A stretch of 64,000 bases of DNA from JBGMEA01 sp041447245 (lineage in GTDB: Bacteria > Bacillota > Clostridia > Eubacteriales > Anaerofustaceae): NCBI GenBank assembly GCA_041447245.1, contig JBGMEA010000006.1:62001-126000 (forward strand). The letters are read 5' to 3'. The notes under the pieces are model-generated. The model had not been told where the DNA came from. It did no database searches and saw only the letters and a list, made by a program, of their open reading frames with translations. Of the stretch, positions 1 to 8,565 are shown one piece after another. Position 1 is the first letter of the stretch; every line of letters starts with the position of its first letter. The position numbers and the translations under genes were made by a program.

Positions 1-128
1 ACAATCGCAAACCGATTTGCCTGCTTCGCATCGATCGTGCCTGTATGTGATATTTTATAAAGAAAAGGTACGACCATATAACAAAAAAAAGTCACGACAA
101 TGGCGATAATGACAGTAATCGGATCCAT
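1..128 (-). CDS. N-terminal fragment of a small membrane protein (truncated by window edge)
   Basis: Reading leftward from an ATG at 128, an open frame of 42 codons runs off the window edge. It begins MDPITVIIAIVVTFFCYMVV, one hydrophobic segment typical of a signal anchor, followed by a short polar stretch. A G-rich stretch (GGGGGG) five bases upstream of the ATG can serve as ribosome binding site. The family cannot be recognised from this fragment. It lies on the same strand as the YjiH genes but is separated from them by a terminator, so it is probably a separate unit. Confidence 0.5.
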   Translation of the reverse strand, partial: MDPITVIIAIVVTFFCYMVVPFLYKISHTGTIDAKQANRFAI

Positions 129-352
129 AAATACCCCCCGCAGTTCGGCAATGTATGCCTTGATATGATTGTATTATAACTGTATTTTATCACCATACAA
201 AAAAGCATGTCAATCGAATATTTGTAATAAATTAATTTGCTCAAGAACAATCTGTTGTTGCACTTCGTACGCGATGATATCGGGTTGATTTGCGGCACAC
301 AATCGGTGTCATTCTTCTTGCCGTGCAAGGCAGTCGGAAATTCCAAACAATC

Positions 353-378
353 AAAAAACGGCTGTTCAGCCGTTTTTT
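353..378 (-). terminator. Rho-independent terminator after the YjiH genes
   Basis: AAAAACGGCTG and CAGCCGTTTTT form a perfect stem with a two-base loop. T-runs exist on both sides, so it can work in either direction, but the natural user is the minus-strand YjiH operon ending at 452. The rest of 129-451 holds a second hairpin and no convincing gene. Confidence 0.8.
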
Positions 379-388
379 GACAATCTGA

Positions 389-415
389 ACAGGCATAACA
401 ATGCCTGATTTTTTA
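389..415 (+). terminator. Second small hairpin downstream of the YjiH genes
   Basis: CAGGCAT (390-396) and ATGCCTG (401-407) pair across a four-base loop and are followed on the plus strand by ATTTTTTAT. The orientation would stop a plus-strand transcript, yet no plus-strand gene precedes it, so it may simply be a backup or RNA-stabilising hairpin. Confidence 0.35.
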
Positions 416-451
416 TGCAATCTTGGCACAGTTCGGGGTGCTTGTGCTTTT

Positions 452-1777
452 CTACAGAAAGATCAATCCAAATAATCCGATCAGCACAATTGACAATATG
501 ACTCTGATTAGCCAGATTACAATGAGTTCATGAAATTTTGAAGGAACATCTATCGCCATAATACTCGGCACAAAACCGGATAAGAACACAATGCAAGTGA
601 CCGGCAATGCAGCCAAAAAGAATCGGGATGTCATTGTTAGGCCTCCTATTGCCAGGGCTTTGGCTCCTGTCGTTACAACCATCATCAAATCGACGATGGA
701 CATGCCGGTGGCAGGAATCAATGCAGCTAAGTCTTGATATCCCATAAGCTTAAAGAACGGCCAGAAAATATATCCTACCCATGTGAAAATGGGTGTATAA
801 GTGTTTAGCAGAATTCCCGCGACCATGTAAAAAGTTGCAATCGGAACGATTCTCGCAAGGATGGTGAACCCCATTTTTAACTGCTGTACGAATTTTTTCC
901 CGATCGGATCAGCTTTTTCTGCCGCTGTTACGCCTTCTTCAAATGCTTTTCGAAGAATATTTTTATTATATTCGGGTTCTGGATCGGGCGTTGCTCCCTG
1001 ATAATATTCATTCGATTTATTTCTGGTCGGATACAATCTGACTTGAATTGCAGTGATGATGCAGGTCAGCAGTGTTACCAAAAGGAAATAGATACCCCAC
1101 TGATCCATGATATCCAAAAGCTGAGCAAATACCATATAATTGACGATGGAAGCTGTGGCAAAACCCGTACATACGATAAAGGATTCTTTTACTGTAATTT
1201 GACCTTCCCTGTACATTTGGTTGATTGCCATATGACCGATAGGGTAGTTTGCCAAATAGGAAGTGACCGACGCGACCGCGGTTCGCCCCGGCAGTTTGAA
1301 CAACGGTCTCCAAATCGGGCGAATCAGAACTCCTACGGCGCTTGCCAAACCATAATCGATCAGAAGCGGCAGCAAAAGCGAACCGATCAGCACCGTAAGC
1401 GCTACTGCTTTACTCAGTACATTCAGTACATTCGGACCCACTCCCTCGGCCAAAATAAAAGCCGGTCCAAAATGGAATAGACTGAAAACAATACACAGCA
1501 TACCGATGATTTTAAATAATGTGAACAGAATATCAACCGGTTTTTTATATGATTTTTGTATGATGATGCAATCATATAAACCATAAAGACCGGCAATTAA
1601 AACGATATAAGGAATATACGCGGCAAAATTTGCTTTTAAAAGATTGACAATCCAATTAATGGGAATTTGACTGCTCTCGCCCAGCGGCAGCTTTACAAAG
1701 AAGACGATGATACCAAGGATGCTGCAAACGATGAATTTAGCGATACTTTTGCTTGAAAGTTTTTTTGCGGTTTCCAT
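452..1777 (-). CDS. YjiH-family membrane protein, copy B (nucleoside-recognition/Gate domain)
   Basis: 441 residues, almost entirely membrane segments. Two Gate/nucleoside-recognition-like halves are visible: one around residues 120-240 and one around 300-400, the latter with the conserved run IPATGMSIVDLMMVV. This matches the YjiH family of inner-membrane proteins; transport is assumed from the fold, the substrate is unknown. GGAGGACTATTT ATG gives a clear start. It is the second of two tandem paralogues (see 1802-3130), 24 bases apart, clearly co-transcribed and ending at a terminator. Linkage to a URO-D-like enzyme and a TetR regulator suggests import or export of that enzyme's substrate or product, which is inference. 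Confidence 0.8.
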   Translation of the reverse strand: METAKKLSSKSIAKFIVCSILGIIVFFVKLPLGESSQIPINWIVNLLKANFAAYIPYIVLIAGLYGLYDCIIIQKSYKKPVDILFTLFKIIGMLCIVFSLFHFGPAFILAEGVGPNVLNVLSKAVALTVLIGSLLLPLLIDYGLASAVGVLIRPIWRPLFKLPGRTAVASVTSYLANYPIGHMAINQMYREGQITVKESFIVCTGFATASIVNYMVFAQLLDIMDQWGIYFLLVTLLTCIITAIQVRLYPTRNKSNEYYQGATPDPEPEYNKNILRKAFEEGVTAAEKADPIGKKFVQQLKMGFTILARIVPIATFYMVAGILLNTYTPIFTWVGYIFWPFFKLMGYQDLAALIPATGMSIVDLMMVVTTGAKALAIGGLTMTSRFFLAALPVTCIVFLSGFVPSIMAIDVPSKFHELIVIWLIRVILSIVLIGLFGLIFL

Positions 1778-1801
1778 AAATAGTCCTCCGTTATAATATT
1801 T

Positions 1802-3130
1802 TTATAAAAATAATAAACCGAACAATCCGATCAAAAGTATTGATAAGGCTACCCGAATTACCCAAAGAACAATGAGTTCGTGGAATTTTACAGGCACGTT
1901 AGTGGACAGGATACACGGCACGAAGCCGGAAAGAAAGACGATCATTGTGACGGGCAGCCCTGCAAGAAAATACCTTGCCGTCATGGACAATCCTCCCGCG
2001 GCATATGCTTTTGTCCCGATGGACACTACCATCATTAGATCCACGATTGATGTTCCGGTGGCCGGAATGACGACATCGAGATTCGAGATGCCCACCAATT
2101 TGAATAATGGCCAAAACAGATATCCGATCCATGTAAATACAGGAACCCAAGTTTGAATAACCAAAGCACCAACCATAAAGAACATTGCGATCGGAAGAAG
2201 TCCCGAGAGAATAACGATACCGGCCTTCAATTGTTCAAAAAACGCCACATATATTGGTTTTGCCGTTCTTGCCGTCTCCACGCCTTCAAGAAATGCGTTT
2301 CTCAGTATATGTTTGTTGTATTCCGGTTCCGGATTCGGAATTGCTTCCGGAAAATACTCATTCGGTTTATTCTTAATCGGATACAGCCTGACAGTGATTG
2401 CCGTAATCAGAAATGTAATGAATGTAATGACAAGAAAAAATTTGCCCCATTGATCCATAATCCCCAACATTTGAGCAAAAACCATGTAATTCACAACAGA
2501 TGCAGTTGAAAATCCTGTCGCTACGATCACTGCTTCTTTGGCGGTAACTTCTCCGTGTGTGTACATTTTATCGATACCGATATGTCCAAGTGAATAGTTG
2601 CTCAAATAAGCAGTAAGGGCAACGATAGCAGTCTTTCCCGGAACCTTAAAAACAGGTCTCATGATAGGTCGCAACAGAACGCCGAAGGCATTTGCGAGCC
2701 CGTAATCCAAGAGCAGCGGTAACACTGCAGAGCCGACAAGAACAGTCAGACTGACGGTTATTCCCAGTATGTTCAAAACGTTCGGTCCGATATCTTCCCT
2801 TAAAATAAGATCAGGCCCAAAACCAAAGACGCAAAATACAATCAGAATCAGCCCTATGATTTTTAGTATTGAAAAAAGAATATCTGTGGCGCTTTTTTCG
2901 GAGATTTTCTGTTTGGCAATTGCCCTGTAAACTCCATAAGCAGAAACGATCAGCACAAAATAAGGCAGATAAGCAGCAGAATGTATTTTAAAAAAGTTCA
3001 CGATCCAGTTGATCGGTATTTGCGGCTCTCCTCCAAAAGGCAGTTTTACGAAAAACATGATAATGCCTGCGGTGCTGTATAAAAAAAATGTCAAAACGTT
3101 TTTTGTCGAATAACTTTTATTGTTTGACAT
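1802..3130 (-). CDS. YjiH-family membrane protein, copy A
   Basis: 442 residues, same architecture as the downstream copy: shared opening (IPINWIVN), shared middle (YGLA, LRPI), shared IPATGTSIVDLMMVV motif and shared last residues (RVxLSIxLIGLFGLxFL). The two proteins are plainly paralogues but differ at many positions, so this is an old duplication, perhaps yielding a heterodimer or two substrate specificities. RBS AGAGGTATTGTT ATG. It follows a 43-codon gene and the URO-D-like gene in the same orientation. Confidence 0.8.
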   Translation of the reverse strand: MSNNKSYSTKNVLTFFLYSTAGIIMFFVKLPFGGEPQIPINWIVNFFKIHSAAYLPYFVLIVSAYGVYRAIAKQKISEKSATDILFSILKIIGLILIVFCVFGFGPDLILREDIGPNVLNILGITVSLTVLVGSAVLPLLLDYGLANAFGVLLRPIMRPVFKVPGKTAIVALTAYLSNYSLGHIGIDKMYTHGEVTAKEAVIVATGFSTASVVNYMVFAQMLGIMDQWGKFFLVITFITFLITAITVRLYPIKNKPNEYFPEAIPNPEPEYNKHILRNAFLEGVETARTAKPIYVAFFEQLKAGIVILSGLLPIAMFFMVGALVIQTWVPVFTWIGYLFWPLFKLVGISNLDVVIPATGTSIVDLMMVVSIGTKAYAAGGLSMTARYFLAGLPVTMIVFLSGFVPCILSTNVPVKFHELIVLWVIRVALSILLIGLFGLLFL

Positions 3131-3153
3131 AACAATACCTCTGTTGATGAAGA

Positions 3154-3285
3154 TTATCTCGAAAGAAGTACAAATAAGATTTTCATGATCATATCATCTT
3201 TTTCTTTTTCTGACGGGCAGTTTCGAAAATACTCATTTCGGGCTTTTTCGAAAACCGTACCTTCGATGCTTTTTCCGATATCCAT
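3154..3285 (-). CDS. Small protein of 43 residues between URO-D-like gene and yjiH pair
   Basis: A short open frame (MDIGKSIEGTVFEKARNEYF...) preceded by a near-perfect ribosome site, TAAGGAGGATATATC ATG. It is charged for most of its length (a KEKEKDD-like stretch near residue 28) and ends in a short hydrophobic tail (ILFVLL). It lies 12 bases after the URO-D-like gene and 23 bases before the first yjiH, so translation in this operon is very plausible. I do not recognise a family. It could be a small accessory subunit of the neighbouring transporter. Confidence 0.55.
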   Translation of the reverse strand: MDIGKSIEGTVFEKARNEYFRNCPSEKEKDDMIMKILFVLLSR

Positions 3286-3297
3286 GATATATCCTCC

Positions 3298-4461
3298 TTA
3301 GTATCTTGCATAATTGCGGACGAACTCATTTACGGCTTTCAGATTTTCTGCATTGCAATCATTCAGAGAAAGCAAAGAACGATCTACAGCGAATATGTAT
3401 CTTCCGCCGGGAGCAAGTTCATCAATAATTTTTTTCGCATATTCTATGCACTCTTCCTTTGAATAGTGATTGAGAATGTTTGTCGGCATTCCCCCGGCAA
3501 CGCATATTTTGTTTCCAATTGAACTTTTGTATTTTTTGAGATCGCCGTATTCAAACAGCCCCAAAATTTTCCCGTCAGGCAAATCCTGAAGCATTTCCAG
3601 ATAAGGAGTCCAATCATTTTCCATAAATAAAAACATCCCGTATCCTTTTTCAGTGAATGCGCTGATCATTTTAATCAAATACGGCAAATAAAATTTCTCG
3701 AAATCTTTCGGTTTGAGATATGTGGCTAAATGCAAAGGACTCATGACTCCGACTCCCTGGCGCGGGTTCGGATAAGCAGCTACAATGATTCTGTAAGACC
3801 AATCAAATAACGCTTCGCCCGCCTGACATACTTCTTCGGGGTGTCTGCGGATGTCTCCTATAATGCCGCTGAAATCACGCAGATAATCTTCAAGGATATC
3901 AACTGTGACAGAACAACATCCTGCGGATATGAATGGGATTCCGAGCTCTGTAACCACTTTTTTTACTACAGTTCCGTTCAATTGATTGAATTTGTCATAT
4001 TCTTCCAAAGCTGCAGAGAATGTGTCATAAATCTCATCGACGGGTTTATTAAAGATGTCAAATTTTCTGGGAATGATTTTGGTTGCAACAAAACGGATCG
4101 GGTCGGCAATCAAATCGGCATATTCGCTTCCCAGCATTTTCTGCGCCTTTCCAGTTGACGTTTGCAAACTGTCTTCCGTCATTGTGTACATTCCTCCGCC
4201 AAGCATGTTTGTGAAATTGACGGGGCACACGTTCCCGATGCTGTGAAATGCGTCAAAAAAAATGTCATCTGCGTACTTTTTATAGGCTTTGAAGCATAAA
4301 TCCGCATCTTCTGTAAATGCCTTTCTCAGATTAACTCCGGCATAGTGCAATTGCCATGTTTCCGCTGTGGACAAGATGGGAACCCTGTCGGGCAGTTTGT
4401 TTGAGAGTACATTATCTATGCGGGTAATCCTTTCCTGATAAGTTGTTTCGATGTTTGACAT
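3298..4461 (-). CDS. URO-D superfamily protein (uroporphyrinogen decarboxylase / corrinoid methyltransferase-like)
   Basis: 387 residues, the usual length for this TIM-barrel superfamily: an N-terminal RITRIDNVLSNKLPDRVPIL-type segment, a central ISAGCCS region, SPLHLATYLKPKDFEKFYLP near residue 240, and a C-terminal barrel strand. Methyltransferase members carry a His-x-Cys-Gly zinc site in the strand where this protein reads MFLFMENDWTPYLEML, so the usual metal ligands appear to be missing. A true haem-pathway role is unlikely because no haem genes are nearby. RBS AAAGGAGCACCT ATG. It is first gene of an operon with two YjiH proteins and diverges from a TetR regulator, so it probably handles a small inducing substrate. 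Confidence 0.75.
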   Translation of the reverse strand: MSNIETTYQERITRIDNVLSNKLPDRVPILSTAETWQLHYAGVNLRKAFTEDADLCFKAYKKYADDIFFDAFHSIGNVCPVNFTNMLGGGMYTMTEDSLQTSTGKAQKMLGSEYADLIADPIRFVATKIIPRKFDIFNKPVDEIYDTFSAALEEYDKFNQLNGTVVKKVVTELGIPFISAGCCSVTVDILEDYLRDFSGIIGDIRRHPEEVCQAGEALFDWSYRIIVAAYPNPRQGVGVMSPLHLATYLKPKDFEKFYLPYLIKMISAFTEKGYGMFLFMENDWTPYLEMLQDLPDGKILGLFEYGDLKKYKSSIGNKICVAGGMPTNILNHYSKEECIEYAKKIIDELAPGGRYIFAVDRSLLSLNDCNAENLKAVNEFVRNYARY

Positions 4462-4482
4462 AGGTGCTCCTTTCGATTGAAT

Positions 4483-4508
4483 ATAGTATATTATTTAATA
4501 TATACTAT
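4483..4508. promoter_or_regulatory. Dyad upstream of the URO-D-like gene, candidate TetR operator
   Basis: ATAGTATAT (4483-4491) and ATATACTAT (4500-4508) are exact reverse complements with an 8-base spacer, lying 22 bases upstream of the URO-D-like start. The half-site (AGTAT/ATACT) recurs several times in this AT-rich divergent region. Binding by the adjacent TetR protein is inferred. Confidence 0.5.
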
Positions 4509-4570
4509 AATTTTTGTTGTGTCAATTATTTTTAGTAAAAAATATATATTTATACTAAAATAAATTCAAA

Positions 4571-4606
4571 TAGTACTATTATATAACAAATTATATAATA
4601 GTACTA
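4571..4606. promoter_or_regulatory. Perfect 16-bp inverted repeat in the divergent tetR/URO-D promoter region
   Basis: TAGTACTATTATATAA (4571-4586) and its exact complement (4591-4606) flank a 4-base spacer CAAA. It is too AT-rich to be a good terminator and sits midway between two divergent genes, as expected for a regulator binding site. The whole gap 4462-4773 is about 85% A+T and otherwise holds only promoter-like AT tracts. Confidence 0.55.
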
Positions 4607-4773
4607 ATAATATTAAATACTAAAAAATAGATGATAAAACGTTGATTTAATAGCAGATTTTTTATGAAAAACTATAAAAGATACTGTAGAATATCACATG
4701 GATAATCTTGCTTAAAGCTGCTTTATCGTATATAATAACAGTAAAAAAATGGGATTATGGGGATATCGTATTA

Positions 4774-5439
4774 ATGAAAACAAAAACGCCAAAAGGCGAG
4801 TTGACACAAAAAAAATTATTGGGAATCGCAAAAGATTATTTTTATAAATACGGTTATAAAAATACCACAATGGCCAAAATAGCAAATGAAGCCGGTATTT
4901 CAGCAGGAAATTTGACGTATCATTTTTCATCGAAAGATAAATTATTGCAAATGATATTTGATGAATATAATGAGAAGATATTAGAATTCGTCGAAAAGAA
5001 TATTCTTGATGTAAACGATCCGATGTATCTCGAAAAAAAATACATGTGCATGGGCATGATCTTTAATACGAATATTTTGAAGGACGAGAAAACCACTTCT
5101 TTCTTCAAATATGTTATGAAGGATCATTCCCTTTACGATATTGTCGCGAAATCAATGGATCCGATCTACAAAGAAATAGCAGATAAATACTCTTTGCGTA
5201 TGTCATTCCCGTTGGTCTATCGTTATATCACTCGTGCCGACCAAGAAGCAAGGAAGAGTATATTGCTCACTTATATAGAGGACAGAAAAAAAATGCCCGA
5301 ACTTGACATGAGTATGCTGATGATGCACTACTCTATGCAATTTTTGGGAATTCCTGAAATTAATTATTATAAGATGGGGATTTCATGCTATACTCTGCTT
5401 CTCAAAAGTGATTTTTCGCATATTAAGTTGTTGCAATGA
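4774..5439 (+). CDS. TetR/AcrR-family transcriptional regulator
   Basis: 221 residues from the ATG at 4774, chosen over an upstream in-frame ATG at 4708 because TATGGGGAT precedes it and TetR proteins normally begin close to the HTH. The first 60 residues form the DNA-binding domain: TQKKLLGIAKDYFYKYGYKN, then TMAKIANEAGISAGNLTYHF, a canonical TetR recognition helix. The remainder is a divergent helical ligand-binding domain. It is transcribed away from the URO-D/yjiH operon and probably controls it and itself through the palindromes in the shared gap. Low GC like its promoter. Confidence 0.85.
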   Translation: MKTKTPKGELTQKKLLGIAKDYFYKYGYKNTTMAKIANEAGISAGNLTYHFSSKDKLLQMIFDEYNEKILEFVEKNILDVNDPMYLEKKYMCMGMIFNTNILKDEKTTSFFKYVMKDHSLYDIVAKSMDPIYKEIADKYSLRMSFPLVYRYITRADQEARKSILLTYIEDRKKMPELDMSMLMMHYSMQFLGIPEINYYKMGISCYTLLLKSDFSHIKLLQ

Positions 5440-5472
5440 AAAACACGCTGTCTGTTCGTCCGTTACAGCGTG
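5440..5472 (-). terminator. Terminator for the minus-strand GNAT/QueG-like unit
   Basis: CACGCTGT and ACAGCGTG form an 8-bp stem (5444-5451/5465-5472). Reading leftward the stem is followed by TTTTTCATT, so it mainly stops the minus-strand transcripts coming from 5702-7155; it also separates them from tetR. Confidence 0.6.
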
Positions 5473-5538
5473 AAAAATTCCTGTTAAGACCGATAAAGGC
5501 AGTTTGCTGCCTGCGAGAAACAACCTATATTATCGGCA

Positions 5539-5580
5539 AACAATCGATTCGATGGTAATATTCCTTTCGGATCGATTGTT
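5539..5580. repeat. 10-bp inverted repeat of unknown role
   Basis: AACAATCGAT (5539-5548) and ATCGATTGTT (5571-5580) are exact complements with a 22-base loop, lying between the terminator and the 3' end of the GNAT gene. It has no T-run. It could be a protein site or a processed RNA structure; I cannot decide. Confidence 0.35.
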
Positions 5581-5701
5581 ATATTCTGTTGAAAAATAGG
5601 ATCGCATCACGACTGTTTTATCTTTTTGCTATCTTAAATCCTGCAGGTTACAAGAGCAGTCGGATGTTGTTGTGACTTCATGGAGCCTATTGTCCTCAGG
5701 T

Positions 5702-6229
5702 TCAGCCGTTTTGTTTCAGTTCTTTTTTCATCACCAGATCCGTCTGTGCTTCGTCTCCCATCACAAACACATGGGTGCCGAACGCGGTAAATCCGTTCTT
5801 CTCGTAAAACGCCCGCGCCCGCATATTCTTCTCCCAAACGCCGAGCCACACGGCGGCGAACCCTTCCTCTTCGGCAATCCCGATTGCCTTGTCCATCAAT
5901 GCCTGCCCGATGCCTTTGCCGTGGAATTCCTTTGCGGCATAAATGCGTTCCAGCTCCATCATATCAGGGTCGTTGATGTCGGTCTGCGAAGGCGCTCGGT
6001 TGACTTTCAGATACCCCGCAAGGACGCCATCCGCATATAAAAACAGAAACGTACTGTCGGGGTTATTCAGTTCTTGCGTCAATTTTTCGGAGGCGAATGC
6101 TTCGTCAAGATAGTCCTGCATCACCCGTTCCGAATTGCCGTCGATGAATGTTTCGTAATAAATTTCGGATGCAAATTCGCATAGCGTGTGCACCTCTTCT
6201 GTTGTCGGTTTGCGAAAGGTCAGGTTCAT
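5702..6229 (-). CDS. GNAT-family N-acetyltransferase
   Basis: 175 residues. The acetyl-CoA binding loop reads FHGKGIGQALMDKA (about residues 102-115), followed by the typical AFYEKNGF motif near residue 150. Start chosen at ATG 6229 because it overlaps the stop of the upstream QueG-like gene by ATGA, indicating translational coupling. Substrate unknown. One of eight GNAT genes in this window. Confidence 0.85.
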   Translation of the reverse strand: MNLTFRKPTTEEVHTLCEFASEIYYETFIDGNSERVMQDYLDEAFASEKLTQELNNPDSTFLFLYADGVLAGYLKVNRAPSQTDINDPDMMELERIYAAKEFHGKGIGQALMDKAIGIAEEEGFAAVWLGVWEKNMRARAFYEKNGFTAFGTHVFVMGDEAQTDLVMKKELKQNG

Positions 6230-7155
6230 GTCCGTTCTCCGTTTTTCTTGTTTGCAAAGACTGCCTTCATATTTCTTGCAAGCACATTTGCATATTCGGT
6301 CATATTGAGCATTTCCATTTTTTGTGACAAGGTGCTCGGCAAAGATCGGAAATCGTTGCAGTATAACAGCGCATTCGTTTCGTCTTCGGTAAAAACGATC
6401 CGATCCGTGGATCGTTTTCGGTGCTTTTTGTCCATCGGGCAGACCGTTTGGCATTTCATGCAGCCGATGATCGCGTTGTGCATTCCGCTGTCCAGCCAGT
6501 CGGGAAACGGGTACTCCGTTTCGTTTCGGTAGGTGATGCAGCGCTCCGCGTGAATGACGAAGCGATCGTCCGCAATCGCACCGCTCGGGCAAGCTCTGAC
6601 GCACGCGCCGCAGTGTTCGCATTGCTCGGCAAGTGTCATCTCCCGCCAGTCATCCGTCTCAATCGGCATGTCGCTGCAAAACGTCAGCACTCGCTGAAAG
6701 CTTCCGAATTCTTTGCTGTAGCAGATGTTGTTTCTGCCGTATTCGGCAAGTCCGCTGCGTACGGCAAGCAGTTTTGCGGGCAATCGAACCCTCTGAAACC
6801 GATACGATTTATCGGCGCAGATTTCTTCCATCAGATCTGCTGCACGCTGTTCCGCTTCGGTGTAAACATAAGTCGGCGGAATAACGGTCTCAATGCTGTT
6901 TCCTTGATATTCAAACTGCAAACGAACGGGCAGGGAAGGCACGGCAACCGCGATCAGTGATCGCACGTTTTCGAACCGTTCCGTTTCGCTGTAGTCGATA
7001 TACCGAAAATAATCCCGATAAAACGCTTCGTCGAACGTGCCCTTCTGTTTCAGTGTCTCCATCTGTTCTTTGAGTTCGTTCAGATGTACGGCGGAGGTCA
7101 CAGCGGCTTTCATTCCGTGCTCGGCAAACAGTTCGGTGATCCACTCTTTCTTCAT
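6226..7155 (-). CDS. Double-cluster 4Fe-4S protein of the QueG (epoxyqueuosine reductase)-like family
   Basis: 309 residues from the ATG preceded by AAAGGAGTTTTGTT; an in-frame ATG seven codons earlier lacks such a site. Two 4Fe-4S motifs are visible: C179-x2-C182-x2-C185-x3-C189 (CEHCGACVRACPSGAI) and C206 with C232-x2-C235-x3-C239 (CMKCQTVCP). This is the ferredoxin half of QueG-type proteins; the N-terminal corrinoid-binding part is divergent. It may be a QueG paralogue rather than the tRNA-modification enzyme. Coupled to the GNAT gene downstream and following a membrane ferredoxin gene in the same direction. Confidence 0.75.
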   Translation of the reverse strand: MKKEWITELFAEHGMKAAVTSAVHLNELKEQMETLKQKGTFDEAFYRDYFRYIDYSETERFENVRSLIAVAVPSLPVRLQFEYQGNSIETVIPPTYVYTEAEQRAADLMEEICADKSYRFQRVRLPAKLLAVRSGLAEYGRNNICYSKEFGSFQRVLTFCSDMPIETDDWREMTLAEQCEHCGACVRACPSGAIADDRFVIHAERCITYRNETEYPFPDWLDSGMHNAIIGCMKCQTVCPMDKKHRKRSTDRIVFTEDETNALLYCNDFRSLPSTLSQKMEMLNMTEYANVLARNMKAVFANKKNGERT

Positions 7156-7216
7156 AACAAAACTCCTTTGCACCATTGTACAGGATGCAAAGGGGTTTGT
7201 GAATCGCTTTTTTGCG

Positions 7217-7939
7217 CTATTTTATCGCTTTCATATGCAGCACGTCTTTCGGACATTCATCCGCGCAGAGGCCGCACAAAATGCAGTCGGATGTTGCGAC
7301 CGCACCGCTTTGTGCCGCGGCTTGCACATCGATGCTCATCGGGCAGAGCTTCGTGCATTTGCCGCATTTCACGCAGTTTTCTTTGTCCGCAACGATGCGG
7401 AGCTGCGGAATGCGCAGCAGTTTCCCGAAGTGATATCCCGCCACCAAGAACGGAGACATCCAGCAGAAACTGTGGCAGGCGCCGCGTCTTCCGATCGTAA
7501 GCGATACGACGACGTACAACGCCAGCACCAGATAATAAATGATGTACTTCATCGGCATGTCCACCGAGATCCCTCCGCTCGTCATGCGCAGCGGATCGAA
7601 CCCGCTGATGCCGCCCGCCAGCACGAACATCGCAATCAGGATGGCGAACCATACGCCGAAGATCGCATATCGGATGATCTTCAGCCGCTTTGCGTTGACT
7701 CGTCGGTCGTTGACTGTCATGCAGATGTCGCTCAGACATGCCATCGGACAGACCCATGCGCACCAGGCTCTGCCGAAAAAGATACCCGTCAGGAACATCA
7801 CGGCAAATACGATGACACTGCCCGAGATCACTCCGTTCATTGCGCCGTCGATGGAAACGTACGGGGAAAAATAATTCAGCGTAACGGGAAAAAGGAGAAA
7901 AAAGATCAGGGTAACGATTCTTCTGATTCTCTGTCTCAT
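7217..7939 (-). CDS. Membrane-bound 4Fe-4S protein (NapH/YccM-like)
   Basis: 240 residues with about five membrane segments. The first cysteine pair (WCAWVCPMACLSDIC, residues 59-73) and a second (ACHSFCW, residues 154-160) match the 4Fe-4S_5-type membrane motifs. Two classic ferredoxin clusters follow at C189/192/195/199 and C219/222/225/229. Such proteins pass electrons between membrane and cytoplasmic partners. Its start overlaps the stop of the PadR gene by ATGA, so PadR and this protein are co-translated. Confidence 0.85.
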   Translation of the reverse strand: MRQRIRRIVTLIFFLLFPVTLNYFSPYVSIDGAMNGVISGSVIVFAVMFLTGIFFGRAWCAWVCPMACLSDICMTVNDRRVNAKRLKIIRYAIFGVWFAILIAMFVLAGGISGFDPLRMTSGGISVDMPMKYIIYYLVLALYVVVSLTIGRRGACHSFCWMSPFLVAGYHFGKLLRIPQLRIVADKENCVKCGKCTKLCPMSIDVQAAAQSGAVATSDCILCGLCADECPKDVLHMKAIK

Positions 7940-8484
7940 GATGGGTTCCTGCTTTCCATATATTGTATGGTTTCATCGCACCACTCCAGATAGGCACGAT
8001 AGGTTTTCTGTCCGAATGAAAGCACCCTCAGGATGTCTTCGTGATTGTCATACTCTCGGATCGGTGTCAGTTCCTTCTCAAACAGATTCAGCATTGCAAG
8101 TTGCTGCGTATGTTCCTCCCGGAACAGCTCGATCTGATTGAGAATATCTTCCGTGTTCCCGTTTTGCGCAAAATAGACTTTCAGCAGCAGTTCCAGCCGC
8201 ACGGATGCCTTTTCGCTGGGCTCTGCCAACCACTTCCGCAGAGCATCCCGTCCGCTCTCCGTGATGCGGTAGACTGTTTTTTCCCGCCCCTCGGAAGCTG
8301 CGTCTTCGATCAGTTCGATTTCGCCGCTTTCCGTCAGCCGTTTCAGTTCGGGATATATCTGGCCGTAGCTTTCGTTCCAGAAGAAGGAAAACCGCACATC
8401 GATCAGTTTTTTGATATCATAGCCGCTCATCGGCTGTTCTGCGAGAAGACCCAAAATGGGATATTTTGTTTTGCTTTTTTTCAT
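7936..8484 (-). CDS. PadR-family transcriptional regulator
   Basis: 182 residues. N-terminal winged helix beginning KYPILGLLAEQPMSGYDIKK, the signature of PadR, with wing segment EGREKTVYRITESGRDALRKW near residue 70, then a C-terminal helical dimerisation domain of the AphA/Vir type. First gene of a minus-strand unit with the membrane ferredoxin, so it probably represses its own operon. A palindrome at 8566-8586 is the likely operator. Confidence 0.85.
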   Translation of the reverse strand: MKKSKTKYPILGLLAEQPMSGYDIKKLIDVRFSFFWNESYGQIYPELKRLTESGEIELIEDAASEGREKTVYRITESGRDALRKWLAEPSEKASVRLELLLKVYFAQNGNTEDILNQIELFREEHTQQLAMLNLFEKELTPIREYDNHEDILRVLSFGQKTYRAYLEWCDETIQYMESRNPS

Positions 8485-8565
8485 GGCATTGTCCCGAATT
8501 TACGCATGGCAGGTCTGATACAAGGGCTCTGCATCATCGGGTGATCCTTTCGATATTATCATTTT

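Noticed and set aside
241..429. 62-codon minus-strand frame near the left edge
   Set aside because: It spans the terminator hairpins, lacks a ribosome site and has no protein-like pattern.
7037..7993. 318-codon plus-strand frame opposite the Fe-S genes
   Set aside because: Antisense to two well-supported genes with cluster motifs; composition is Arg/His/Cys-rich and no domain is visible.
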